The position numbers and the translations under genes were made by a program. From Scylla paramamosain (Eukaryota; Arthropoda; Malacostraca; Decapoda; Portunidae), in contig NC_087151.1 of NCBI RefSeq assembly GCF_035594125.1, positions 22,185,069 to 22,249,068 of the forward strand: a DNA stretch of 64,000 nt, written 5' to 3'. Positions 19,960 to 29,403 of the stretch are shown here, one piece after another (position 1 is the stretch's first letter; every line of letters starts with the position of its first letter). The notes beneath the pieces were generated by a model. It did not search any database. It had not been told where the DNA came from and saw only the letters and a list, made by a program, of their open reading frames with translations.

Positions 19960-22568
19960 ATGACGCTCATTAAAGATGTGGAGAAGATTGTCGAGTAGCT
20001 CTCCCACCCCAGAGGGTCATCAGTTTTGCAAAATATGTTTCAGCTCAGTTCCCAAGTCTGTCAGTTTAAGCGTTTACGAGTGCCATTGCGACCTCACTCA
20101 AACTCTTTTCCAGGAGATGCTGAAAAAGTAAAATTAAAAAATTTTGCCTACACCTATCAGCCTGCCTACATGGCATTTTTTTATTTTGAAACTATGATAA
20201 AACCTAAGGAGAATAGGAATGTGATAGCTGAACATGAGCCAATTGGATACTCGTATCTCACCATCAATAGACATGGAGATGCTCTGGAAAAGAGAAGTTA
20301 TTTCGGCGAAGATTCCGTGAATAATTTCATTGATAGTCAATCCGAAGTTTGCCGAATCATCAAGGAAATTGTAGTTAGGTACCCAATTAGCATGTCTGCA
20401 GAGGATGAAGTCCACTTCCAACGTCAGCGCCACTGCGAACTCTGCCGTCAACCCTTTAATGTGAAAACTCCATCTCATAAACATCACGACCACTCATTAC
20501 CACAAAATAATTACAAGGGGGCATTGTGCGCATGATGCAACCTCAGGTGTCGTGACATGAGGAAATATCTCATTTCTCTGGCGCATAATATGAGCTTTGA
20601 CGTCTCCTTAATCATAAAAGACCTTCAGTTGCCAGAGTCACACGTGGACATCCTTGCCAAGTCAGAATCGCATTTATTGAAAGTAAGGATTAAGGAATTT
20701 CAGTTTCAGGACATGCTTTCCATTATGAATGCCGGCCTCAGTCATCTCGCTCAGAGTCACATGCAGGCGGGCTATGACACGCGTTACGCCCAGGAGATGC
20801 TGAATTACCTCCCCGAGGTTGTAAGACGTGTAATTTGGACTCAAAAACAGTTTCTTTGTTATGAGCACATCACCGACTTTGCCTGCTTAGAAGATCAGCA
20901 ATTGCCACCCCGCGAAGCATTTTATGACACGCTCAAGGAGAAGGCTCTGTCACCTGGAGAATATGAACACGCTGAAAGCGTGTGGAGTATGGCATCCTGT
21001 CACATTTTAGGTGATTACATAAAACTGTATTGTGAGATTGATGTGGGGTTATTAGCCGACACATATCTCAAATAGAGATCATACCTGCATGAATTTTATG
21101 GACTGGACGTGGCACATTATGTGTCACTGTCTTCTTATGCTTATGACGCTTTTTTTAAAGTCGACAGGCGTTTAATTTGATCCGCCTTACGATCCTAACA
21201 TGTATCACCTGATCAAAAGAAATGTACGAGGAGGCTTTGCAACTTGTGTCAGACCACACCTGCAGTCAAACTACGAACCCAACGGTGGACCCGGCACCTA
21301 TGTGTTCTGTCTGGACTATATTTCATTATATACAACCGTTATGTGTTCCCCCCTGCCTATGAGCAACATCAAAAAACTTTCTCAGTCAGAGATGGATGAT
21401 TTTTTTTAAGATGGCATCCAGAATCACGCGACAGATGGTGACATCGGTTACTGGCTGCATTTGGACGCCTGCGATGTTTCCCCCGACGTGGCCCAGGTCA
21501 TGGACGAGTTCTCTCTGTGCCTCGCACATATGACTATTACAGAAGATGACATCTTGCCATACAGTAAAAGACTGTTAGAAACTGAGGGTCGTAAGCTGGA
21601 GAGGAAAAATCGTAAACTCGTGGCAAGTCATAAGGGGCTGAAAGATCATCTCATCAGTCTGGAATTGCTGCAACTTTTACTCTCACTTGGACTGCAAAAT
21701 GTAATGTGTCCATGCTATATATAGCTTTAGACAGGCTCCATACCTGAAACCTTTCATAGAAAGGAACGTTACTCAGCATAAAAATGAGACGTGCAATATT
21801 AAAAATTGCATTTGCAAACTGATGTCAAAAGCAGTTTATGGCAGATCCATGTTATCTGAAGTGAAGTATGGCCTCTAACAGAAATTAGTGACAAAAAGAA
21901 AGTCTCTCCTGAAGTATACAAGAAATCCATCCTTTAAAAGGGTACACCAATTAGGCGAGGACCGAGTCATATGCGTCAACAGTAAGAATACAATTAAAAT
22001 CAGTCAGCCAAATTACTTGGGATACTATATTTTAGAAGTGGCAAAGAAGTACATGGATAAGTTTTGGTATCGTGTCATCAAAGCTAATTATGGGGAGAGA
22101 GCTAAATTAGCTTGCGAAGATACTGACAGTTTCATATTCAGTCTACACATACCTACAAACTTAAATGATGAACTGAAACATGGACCCATGGCAAATTTTC
22201 TCGACACCAGTAACTTTGCTTCAGATCACATGTGTTTTAATGGGGAGCGGAAGGGTCAACTAGGTTTGCTGAAATCTAAAACCGGATCCACGCTCATCAA
22301 AGAGGCAATCATATTAAAATCAAAGATGTATTCGCTGCTGTTGGAAGATGACAAGCAAGTATCTCGAGGTAAAGGCATTCCAACTCACCATCAGCAAAAT
22401 ATATTGCATCAGCAATATAGGGAAACACTTAATAATGTCGCATGTGGGATGGTGGATTGCTATAATATCAGGAATGTGAAAGGGTAAATTTGTACCACTC
22501 ACATGCGAAAGCGTATATTGTCACATTTTGACGACAAACGCTTTCACGTATTACCACGCCGACAATGA
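19960..22568 (+). pseudogene. Protein-primed family B DNA polymerase (Polinton pPolB), N-terminally truncated, broken
   Basis: Replicative polymerase of the element. In order: an exonuclease I-like motif FFYFETM (about 20,175; family D-x-E, with Tyr at the first Asp), a treble-clef insertion with CELC...HKHHDHS...GALC..CN (20,430-20,545), exonuclease II AHNMSFDVSLI (about 20,580), exonuclease III DYIKLYCEIDVGLLAD (about 21,015), polymerase A motif DYISLYTTVM (about 21,315), polymerase B motif KLMSKAVYGRSM (about 21,818), polymerase C motif EDTDSF (about 22,118), LGLLKSKTG (about 22,260) and a C-terminal FDDKRF (about 22,527). Stops interrupt near 20,000, 20,533, 21,073, 21,407, 21,722, 21,878 and 22,485. 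The frame shifts near 21,170 and 21,720. About 870 codons remain; family members are longer, so the N-terminal region ahead of the exonuclease is mostly lost at the left edge. Confidence 0.93.
20430..20545 (+). other. Treble-clef (His-Me finger-like) zinc-binding insertion within the polymerase
   Basis: A C-x-x-C pair, a His-rich segment KHHDHS and a second C..C pair before 'N', the layout found near the exonuclease domain of Polinton-type polymerases and in endonuclease VII-like fingers. An in-frame TGA at 20,533 splits the second Cys pair, so it could not fold in this copy. Confidence 0.55.
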
Positions 22569-23155
22569 TCAGCGGGAAAGAGATGTGGAGAATGATATGG
22601 ATGAGGAGGTGGCAGAGGATGTGGAGTAGGAGGAGGAGGAGGAGGAGGAGGAGGAGGAGGAGGAGGAGGAGGAGGAGGGGGGGGGAGGGGGAGGATGGGA
22701 TAATGAGTGGACTGTGGCGTGATCGGGAGAGACTTTCCACGACATTATTCACATCATAATTAAGGAGTGGAGAGAGACCGCGTTGGCTGGCAGCCAACAA
22801 ATGTAAGAACATTTGTATTGACCACGTGGTTAAGGAGGGGGATGAGGGGGATTGTTCATGTAATGTAAGAACATTTGTACTGTCCACGTGGGATAAGGAG
22901 AAGGAAGAGGAAGAGGAGGAAGAGGAGGAGAAGGAGGTAATGTAAGAACATTTGTACTTAGGTTAAGGAGAGGGAAGAGGAGGTTGAGGAAGAAGCGTGA
23001 GTCGGGAGAGATCCACGCCATAATTAGAGGGCAGGGATGAGGATGCAGCTGGGGAGGCTAGTTATGCTGCTACCTACATGACCATGTAAATAAAGGTTAA
23101 GCAATAAATACTGCAAACATATCGAAGCGTCTTTTAGTGACCCTCTGAACTTAAC
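22569..23155. other. Gap between polymerase and ATPase: GGA-rich tract and repeated 20-bp motif
   Basis: No credible gene. It holds a (GGA)n run (about 22,623-22,690) and further purine-rich stretches. The motif taatgtaagaacatttgtac occurs three times (22,799, 22,861 and 22,938; first copy slightly changed). After the first two copies there is a CCACGTGG-like box. Open frames on either strand here are low-complexity Glu/Arg or Leu runs and are artefacts. Confidence 0.8.
22799..22957. repeat. Three tandem-spaced copies of a 20-bp motif with internal dyad
   Basis: Copies begin at about 22,799, 22,861 and 22,938 (62 and 77 bp apart). Each contains aatgt-aaga-acatt, a 5-bp stem with a 4-base loop, and each is followed by 'taaggag'-type purine sequence. 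Role unknown; the iteron-like spacing could reflect a regulatory or replication signal or simply a small minisatellite. Confidence 0.7.
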
Positions 23156-23755
23156 ATGGACAAGACATTTAGCAAAGAGATACTGAATCTCTTCAGATAT
23201 CCTACACGCATAATTATCGTAGGTTATACAAATTCCGGCAAAACACACCTCTGCAATAAAAGTATAGAGAAATATCAGCATGGATTTAACAAAATTATTG
23301 TTTGTGGCGTCTCATTGCATTCGCTGGAGCAGAATTTCCTTTTCAAGATAAGATCAAAGTGCATGAGAAAATTATTGATCCCGTGATGGATGATGACAAT
23401 CCATATGCCGATCCGCAAACGCACACGCTTTTGATATTAGATGAAAATTTCCTCATGGCTGGCAATTCTCAAACGATAGCAGAGGCCTTTACCAAAGGGA
23501 GACATAAACATTTGTCAGTTATAATGATAGCGCAGAATGTCTTTTTTCCCCGGAAAGTATGCTAGAACGATAACTTTAAATGCCTCGCATTACATTCTTA
23601 TGAAAAACAGAGATATATATCAAATCGAATGTCTGGGCAGGCAGCTTTATGGAAAGGAGCACGCCAAACACTTTGTGGAAATTTATAAAAATGTCGTGCT
23701 TAGACGAGATCACGGTTATTTGTGGTGCGATTCATCCCCGAACGTACCCAAATAA
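23156..23755 (+). pseudogene. FtsK/HerA-type genome-packaging ATPase (A32-like), frameshifted
   Basis: Polinton packaging ATPase, expected to drive DNA into the capsid. The start ATG at 23,156 begins MDKTFSKEILNLFRYPTRI. Walker A is GYTNSGKT (23,222-23,245), Walker B is LLILDENF (about 23,428-23,451), and a conserved IAQNVFFP segment follows (about 23,530). The whole family core of about 200 residues is present. The frame shifts twice, near 23,330 and near 23,545 (the second by a T/C homopolymer), with no in-frame stop inside the segments. The natural stop is TAA at 23,753. It follows the polymerase on the same strand and precedes the integrase by under 60 bp. Confidence 0.92.
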
Positions 23756-23811
23756 ATTCAACTGCGCACAAATATTGTGGATGAGCCGCCCTGTGAGAAA
23801 GTTTATCTGCT

Positions 23812-24905
23812 ATGAACGCAGTTTTGGACGAAATTTACCGGGATATGACGAATCCGTCGGCTTTAGGAGGTGTGCAAGCACTCTACAGAGAGGGGAAGAA
23901 AAGCGATAAAAATCTAACACTCCGCGATGTGAGGGCATTTTGCTGGGTGTCCGCACTTATACGCCTCACAAGCCGACACTGAAACGTTTTCCGCAATGAA
24001 AAAATTCTCGCTCCTAAACCGTCCGTCATTTTAACTTGTGATTTGGCAGATTTTACAAAGCTGCACAGACTCAGTGGCGGCATTCGATACATCATGTTTT
24101 GCCTGGACGTTTCCAGCAGGTACTTGAAAGTAGCAACGCTGACAAGTAAATCTGGACGCAGTAGCCTGCAAGCGCTGAAAAAAATTTAGAGTTGTTTTAC
24201 AGTCGTGTCGCGTCTTTTTTACCGATCAGGGATCCGAATTTTAAAATCAAGCAGTGAAAAAATATCTAACTTTGAAAGGTATTACCTTGTATTCCAATTA
24301 CTAGCGCGAAACAAAGGCAAGTTTGGCAGAAAGGGTCATCCGAACCATAAAGGCGAAAATAAATAAATATCTCACACATAACAATACACTGATGTATATT
24401 AACCTCTTGCCCACCCTAATAAACACGTACAATCACACCCCACACCGCGGTTTGGGTGATAACCAAACACCGGCCCAGGTTCACCACGTCCACCACCTGT
24501 CACAAGTCAGGAGGCAATTTAAACAAATGTATATGAATTGGCCAAGAGGAGAGAAAGTTGTCAGTCACAAATTAGACGTGGAGACATTGTACACTTACAA
24601 CGTGCTTCCCGAACGCAATTTAAATTCAATAAGGGAGGTTTTTGAGATGGGTTTTTAAGATAAGTCATTTGGATTACTCACATAAAATCCCTATTTATTA
24701 CATAAGGGATTTGGTAGGTAAGGACGTGACTGGTGCATTCTACAAGGAAGAATTAATCAAGTCCTCTCTTCCGACACATTACCAGGTCGATATATTACGA
24801 TCAAAGGTCGAGCTAGGTAAAATAAAGTATTTCGTCTACTGGCGTGGATATCCAGATAAATTTGACATTTGGATAGATGCGGACAACTTAGTAAGATATG
24901 AATGA
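23812..24905 (+). pseudogene. Polinton DDE integrase with C-terminal chromodomain, broken
   Basis: Retrovirus-like integrase that would insert the element into host DNA. The core shows the first Asp in LTCDLADFTKL (about 24,025), the second Asp in FTDQGSEF (codon 24,225-24,227) and the catalytic Glu in SLAERVIRTIKAKI (codon 24,329-24,331), giving the classical D-D-35-E spacing. Downstream are NTYNHTPHRGLGDNQTPAQV (typical end of the core) and a chromodomain, KYFVYWRGYPDKFDIWI (about 24,825-24,880). Defects: TGA near 23,976, TAG near 24,187, frame changes near 24,185, 24,310 and 24,650, and additional stops near 24,240-24,310. The N-terminal zinc-binding part is not obvious. The start is taken as the ATG that opens the frame carrying the first Asp. 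Chromodomains in such integrases are thought to steer insertion to particular chromatin. Confidence 0.92.
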
Positions 24906-25104
24906 GGAAATACCATTGATATAGAAGTAGAAGGATTTTGTTTTCCTCCTCTTTCACGTCTCCCCTAAATTGCGGAAGCAGGTCTTGGAGAGTTTGAATA
25001 AGCACGAAGTCAATTGCATCTTGGAAATATTCGCCAACTTTTTGAAGAAACGCCTGACGGACGATGATTTCATCATTAACCGCCTGAAAAAAATTCAAGA
25101 GTGA
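24898..25104 (+). pseudogene. Small helical Polinton ORF, unknown function
   Basis: A short frame overlapping the integrase stop. After two early stops it reads openly for about 45 codons through KLRKQVLESLNKHEVNCILE and LKKRLTDDDFIINRLKKIQE to TGA at 25,102-25,104. It is charged and looks all-helical, with no recognised motif. It may be the N-terminal part of the next gene in an earlier intact state. Confidence 0.35.
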
Positions 25105-25120
25105 TATTCGCACTGTAGCC

Positions 25121-25722
25121 TTGAAGAAGACGCACGTGTACAAGAAAAAAAGCCATTATAATCTCCAAACGAGGTGGCAGCATATTGCCTGCGTTACTCC
25201 CGATAGCCGTGTCGGCAATAGCAAGTTTACTACAGAGATGAAGGAATATTATTTAGTTCCCATCTCAGTTGCTGAGAGGTGTAAATTTAAACTGGCCGAC
25301 GTTGCAACTCCGCACCGATTCACGACAAAACAAGTCAAGTGCCGCCGGCCACCGCTACCGCTGTGGCACTGCCGTCACGCGCGCCTGTCAATCCGCCCTT
25401 GGATGATTTAACTCGAGTTGCTGTTCCACCTTCCTTTAGAGAATACGGTTTATCTCTCTTGAAATTATTGGAGGATAAACCTGGGATTTCATGGGATGAT
25501 CATGGTAACTTACTTCTGCCATTTTCGGGGATAAGCATGTTTGATATCATACGAGTACTCGGCAACAGAAAGGGGGACGTGAAAAGAATTTCAGCCGATG
25601 AGCGTCCATTATTATCAATGCTACTACACTTGGCGCAACTCCTCGCGGGCGCCATCAGAAATACATCTCAACGAAGTAAACTGATAGGCGGCGGGATCGG
25701 CCACATCTGGGAAGCATATTAA
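25121..25722 (+). pseudogene. Conserved Polinton-type protein of unknown function (W-D-x-x-G module)
   Basis: Two overlapping frames. The first part (25,121-25,411) contains EYYLVPISVAERCKFK. The frame changes near 25,340 into a Pro/Ala-rich linker, and then a compact C-terminal module with LLKLLEDKPGISWDDHGNLL and SGISMFDIIRVL (about 25,450-25,560), ending at TAA 25,720-25,722. I recall Polinton genomes carrying a protein with an 'LVP' N-terminal segment, a Pro-rich linker and a C-terminal 'isW(D/N)..G.l' domain; the match is from memory and no function is known. It sits between the integrase and the structural genes, as expected for an accessory or virion-associated gene. Confidence 0.45.
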
Positions 25723-26089
25723 AATGAAAGGCCCTGTGTTACTCTGTAAACGAGTAAGTAAATCAATAACGCATGAGTCATTGACGTGCACGTGTTAGGC
25801 GCATCAGGGGTGCACACCTACGGATGGATAATTGATAAGGGTTATGGTCAAAACGGTTCGTCCCATCACCCACATCCCCTAGTAAATAATATGTTCCCCA
25901 CCCACCATCCCTTCCCACCAACAAAGGAAAAAGAATAACGCCTGTGTTAATTTGAACGAATAATTCTACTATGCAAGAGGTGTAATATCGACCAATATGT
26001 GCAAATAAAGGTCCACGATGCCACATTTCCCCCTCACTCCCCTCACAGAGGGTTTGACGTGTGGATCTACCCTCCAATTAGTCGTCAAG
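25723..26089. other. Intergenic stretch before the macro-domain ORF
   Basis: About 370 bp with no supported gene. A minus-strand open frame (25,778-26,077) has no recognisable motif and is treated as chance. The segment is locally rich in 'ccaccc' and has several direct ATG-free stretches. Confidence 0.6.
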
Positions 26090-26609
26090 ATGAAGTTGGT
26101 CGAGGGTAGGCTGACCGACAGCGCGTTCCATGATTGTCGCTGTTATATTGCTTACACAGTAAATGCGGTCTCCACCGTACCGTGTGGGATTGCGCGGGAC
26201 CTCAAAACGATTTATCCATACGAGAATACGCATGCGGCTAGAAAGAGACTCTACTCGCGTCCCACAGGAAGCGTAAATCTCCCTCACCTGGTGGCCTGCG
26301 TGACTCAGTATGGTTGGTGCGATGCCGTCGAGGGTAATTGCGACATCGAAAGATTTGCTTTACGTGGAAGGACTCAAGATGGATACAAGCATGAACTGAC
26401 GTCAACACTTCCAGAATTGCCTGAAAAAGATTGTCTTGATAGCCATGGCGAACACTGAAGTGGAGCAGATTATCATCCCAGAAGGAATGGGGTGCAGAGG
26501 TCGCTGCCGGGATGAGTGGACGAATAATTACCTGCCTATGGTAGAAGGGCTGGCGAAGCGACTTCAACCTTTCGGAGTTGAAACTATTCTCGTGAGGAAG
26601 TCTGAATAA
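26090..26609 (+). pseudogene. Macro-domain-like protein (ADP-ribose-binding fold), one frameshift
   Basis: The ATG at 26,090 begins MKLVEGRLTDSAF, which fits the first strand of macro domains. Next comes IAYTVNAVSTVPCGIARDL (Asn and the G-I-A loop of the ADP-ribose pocket), then YPYENTHAARKR, then PTGSVNLPHLVACVTQYG (Gly-[SD]-V strand followed by an 'i.Q' strand). After a one-base frame change at a short A run near 26,425, the other frame gives IIIPEGMGCRGRCRDEW (the 'iP.giGCg..g..W' loop) and a final VETILVRK strand, stopping at 26,607-26,609. Element order and length (about 170 codons) match small stand-alone macro domains that bind or remove ADP-ribose. Apart from the single frameshift there is no internal stop, so it is among the best preserved genes of the element. 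An upstream in-frame ATG at 26,018 would add 24 residues. Function is inferred from motifs only. Confidence 0.65.
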
Positions 26610-26662
26610 ACTATATCATGTAAAATTTTTAAATAAATTTGATGCGTGTTTGAAAAATCGAG

Positions 26663-26668
26663 TATAAA
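26663..26668 (+). promoter_or_regulatory. Possible TATA box before the minor-capsid-type gene
   Basis: TATAAA lies 43 bp upstream of the ATG at 26,711, a spacing compatible with a short 5' leader. AT-rich context makes chance occurrence likely. Confidence 0.25.
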
Positions 26669-26710
26669 TGTATTCCTTAATTGGGATGATCGTTATTCTT
26701 TATTTTGATC

Positions 26711-27541
26711 ATGGCGGGAGCAGAGCATTATCTGTATTTGACGAGTCTGGGCAACTACGAGCTCTACCCCCATAACCAGCCCCATCGCTTTGAAAATAGA
26801 ATCACTCCCCCCATCCATCTTGATCCAAATAAGGAATATGAAGTACGTCTGATAAACTGCTTTTATCCAAAACAGTTATTGGGTCTAGTGGCGGGTGATT
26901 ATACTTGCAGGATTGATATTTGGGCCATAACCCACACCGATGAAACACGCATGTATATACTCCATACATAGCATGGAGGTGGGCGATACTGGGTATATGG
27001 TTGACGTCATTAATATCGAATTGGCCGCAGAATTAAAAAAGCAATATGAAGACTGAGTATGACCGGTATTTTGAGGATGACCAATTTTTTTACTATAATG
27101 AAAAAAATGTGAAGGGTGGAGCACATCCTTCAGAATGCCCCACAGTGCGAGAACAATGGCCATTTCTGCTACTTGACAGCGAAATTTGGATCCAGGATGG
27201 CTCACATCTTAGGCTTTGATTAGTATGCCAAGTATAATTTATACAGTCCATATGCCGAAAACGACTCCCCCTTCATTCCCGCCCCTTTCCCGCCTCGAAT
27301 GGATGGGGGGATAGATTTCGCACTATTTTACACGGACTGTGTGTCAGCGACGATATATGCTGGTCAGAATGTCAACTTATTAGAAGTCATTAGTATGAAA
27401 TCCGCTGGCGGTAAAGATTTCCATCAGACTGCATATAAATCGCTCAGTAAAACTATTATCGATTTGATTGTGATTCAACTCGCGGATCACTTTGGGAGGG
27501 GTAAATCAATTACACTCTTACTGCATATCAGACAGAAATAA
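26711..27541 (+). pseudogene. Polinton minor-capsid/penton-type structural protein, broken
   Basis: The ATG at 26,711 opens about 86 codons with HYLYLTSLGNYELYPHNQPH and PIHLDPNKEYEVRLINCFYP, the N-terminal signature of a Polinton structural protein ('yp.N....F..rL..pi.L....yEV.L'). The middle is badly broken (stops near 26,970-27,060 and frame changes to about 27,150). From about 27,170 the third frame runs YLTAKFGSRMAHILGF, one TAG near 27,220, then FALFYTDCVSATIYAGQNVN and ITLLLHIRQK to TAA at 27,539-27,541, the usual C-terminal pattern of the same protein ending in 'LhiR'. It precedes the core-protein and major-capsid genes. The exact capsid role (minor capsid or penton) is inferred. Confidence 0.6.
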
Positions 27542-27640
27542 AAAGCCGGTGATTATGCTCGGTGTCTTATTCGTGACATGGCGGTCATCATGACGAGAGC
27601 GTTCACACCTCCCACTTGAGTGGAATATAACGTGCTTTTT

Positions 27641-28019
27641 ATGCAAAGCAAAGGCAAAGCAGTTAGACGACATCCAGGTTTTTATTCCACCCCATTCAAG
27701 AAGAGGTGGTGGCATATTTTCCGTTTTCAGCGGCTTTGCTAAAAGAGCAATTCCCTTTCTCATGCGTACTGTGACACCCGAAGCACTCCAAATGGGAAAA
27801 GGTTTATTAACAGATGTTTTAGAGGGGAAACAACTTCGCAGATCATTAAGAAATAGAGGCGTCGCCGCCGTGAAGGGTGTGGGTGAAAGGATAGTTCGAG
27901 GTGGATGAGTAATGAAATAGAGGAAAGTAGGAGTCGGAGAAAAAAAAAAAAGAGAAAACAGCCAACCAGGCAACTGAAAAGAAAGACATGCTATAAAGCA
28001 GATATCTTCAATATTTAGC
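27641..28019 (+). pseudogene. Basic virion core protein (adenovirus pVI/pX-like), frameshifted
   Basis: The ATG at 27,641 opens a frame with RRHPGFYSTPFKKR. It shifts near 27,705 into RRGGGIFSVFSGFAKRAIPF, then LLTDVLEGKQLRRSLRNRG and VKGVGERIVRGG with TGA at 27,906. The Gly-rich amphipathic start, the 'PfL' helix and the 'D.LeG..l...l..rG' segment resemble the small basic core proteins of Polintons and adintoviruses. Beyond the TGA, after an A run, a very basic tail RKQPTRQLKRKTCYKADIF leads to TAG near 28,017 and may be the original C-terminus. It lies directly upstream of the major capsid gene. Confidence 0.6.
27992..27997 (+). promoter_or_regulatory. Possible TATA box before the major capsid gene
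   Basis: TATAAA lies 40 bp before an ATG at 28,032 and about 100 bp before the ATG at 28,094 that opens the capsid frame. The arrangement is like that at 26,663, but the evidence is weak. Confidence 0.2.
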
Positions 28020-28093
28020 TTAGTCGCGAAGATGACTCATTACAGGCTGGATGTGCAGGGTGGAGCGACCTCCACCCCCTTAACAATTATCTG

Positions 28094-29397
28094 ATGGCTG
28101 TGATTGAGAACTTCCCGCAGGTGAGTCGCCTGCATACCATTGAATCGTCAGTCGCTGCGAGACGAAAGTTGGACGCATTACCCGTTAATTTAGACGCTAA
28201 TGCTAATAATCATGCGGGGATTAACGACCCTCACATTGAACTTAGACTGCCTGGCATTCCAGGACAATTTTTGGATCTATCAACACGGTCTCTAGAATTG
28301 CGAGTTAGCATAGCGAAGGCAGATGGCGCGCCACTAAGACGACGACGATCACATCGCTTTTAGTAGTGACTTGAATAATACGATGTTTAAGTCTTGCACT
28401 TGTTATTTTAACGAACAGCTTGTGGAGTCATCCTCTTTGTTCAACTATCACGCCTTCATTAAAATAATTACAACAATCCCTCAGGATAAAATTGACTCTA
28501 TTGGTCGCGTCGCCTTATACCACCGCGATTATGATGGATCAAAAGGCACAATCAATAAATTTGATGAAGACTATTTCACAGGGGGGAAAAAGGTGAGAAA
28601 GAAATGATAAAAAATTGTAAAACGCACGGCCTTTCAATGACTTCGCCTTTGTTTTCGAATATATCAAGTCTGGACGCTTACCTGCTTGACTCTGTCGATG
28701 TGAGAATTCAATTAGAATTGGCTAACAAAACATGGATTCTTAATTCACACCAAGACGCCAGCAGTTTCAAATTTAACCTCGAGATGGCTAATTTATGGGT
28801 TGACCACATCACGCTGCATCCACCCGCCTTAGAATCGTTAAATAACTCTTTGACTCTAAATCCAATGCAATATGCTTTCAACAGGACACTCAGTAAGACG
28901 TATGTGTTAAACGCCAATCAAACATCTTTGATTGCCGAATTACCTTATGCGCAAATCATACCTCAAAATTTGACCATGGCAATAGTTGATATGGACAGCT
29001 TACAAGGCATAATTGATAAGAACGGTTTATATTTTCATCACGCTGATCTGTCACATGTACATATCACTGTGAATGGGTAGACCATTTATAACGTTTGCAG
29101 CTCTTTCCCGCATCACGTGTCAAAATTATTTTACACGACCCTGGAGTCACTAGGATTGGACACGCGTAATTCCCTAGCATTTGATTCTTTTAATAAAGGT
29201 CGGACAGTATGTTTCCTTAACCTTGTGACAGAGGACGTGCACAATGCCATCCTCTGGATAAATTAGGGAATCTAAGAATTAATCTGTCTTTTGCTAAGGA
29301 ACGTAATCATAACTGCATCATCATGTTTTTTGCCGACACTACCGGTGTCATAGAAATTGATCATTATCGTCACGTTCACTGCATTGTCCACGCATAA
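28094..29397 (+). pseudogene. Probable Polinton major capsid protein (F54H12.2-like, double jelly-roll type), broken
   Basis: Open pieces in order: 28,094-28,363 with PHIELRLPGIPGQFLDLSTR and VSIAKADG (the 'ieF.ipg....yiDL..t.l.l...I...dG' start of the family); 28,371-28,607 with MFKSCTCYFNEQLVESSSLF (family 'slF..v.v.lN...v'); 28,604-29,080 with LLDSVDVRIQLELANKTWIL, NLWVDHITLHP, YAQIIPQNLTMAIVDMDSL (the 'lP..i...mVd...' strand) and HVHITVNG. Further family sequence continues after the TAG at 29,078 and includes LGLDTRNSLAFDSFN and, after a shift near 29,255, NLRINLSFAKER up to TAA at 29,395. The total span of about 430 codons fits the family. Assignment is by strand-by-strand resemblance to F54H12.2-type proteins of Polintons, which are thought to form the shell. 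Frame changes near 28,345, 28,605 and 29,255 plus stops make it non-functional. Confidence 0.72.
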
Positions 29398-29403
29398 GCT
29401 GTC

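Noticed and set aside
22468..22887. Leu-rich minus-strand ORF and Arg/Glu-rich plus-strand ORF over the GGA tract
   Set aside because: Low-complexity by-products of a purine run, with no motif outside the run.
25778..26077. Minus-strand 99-codon frame between the Polinton accessory gene and the macro-domain ORF
   Set aside because: No motif, opposite to all element genes, and proline/arginine composition typical of chance frames.
27518..27973. 151-codon minus-strand frame opposite the core protein gene
   Set aside because: The + strand frame matches Polinton core proteins; the minus frame is a shadow.
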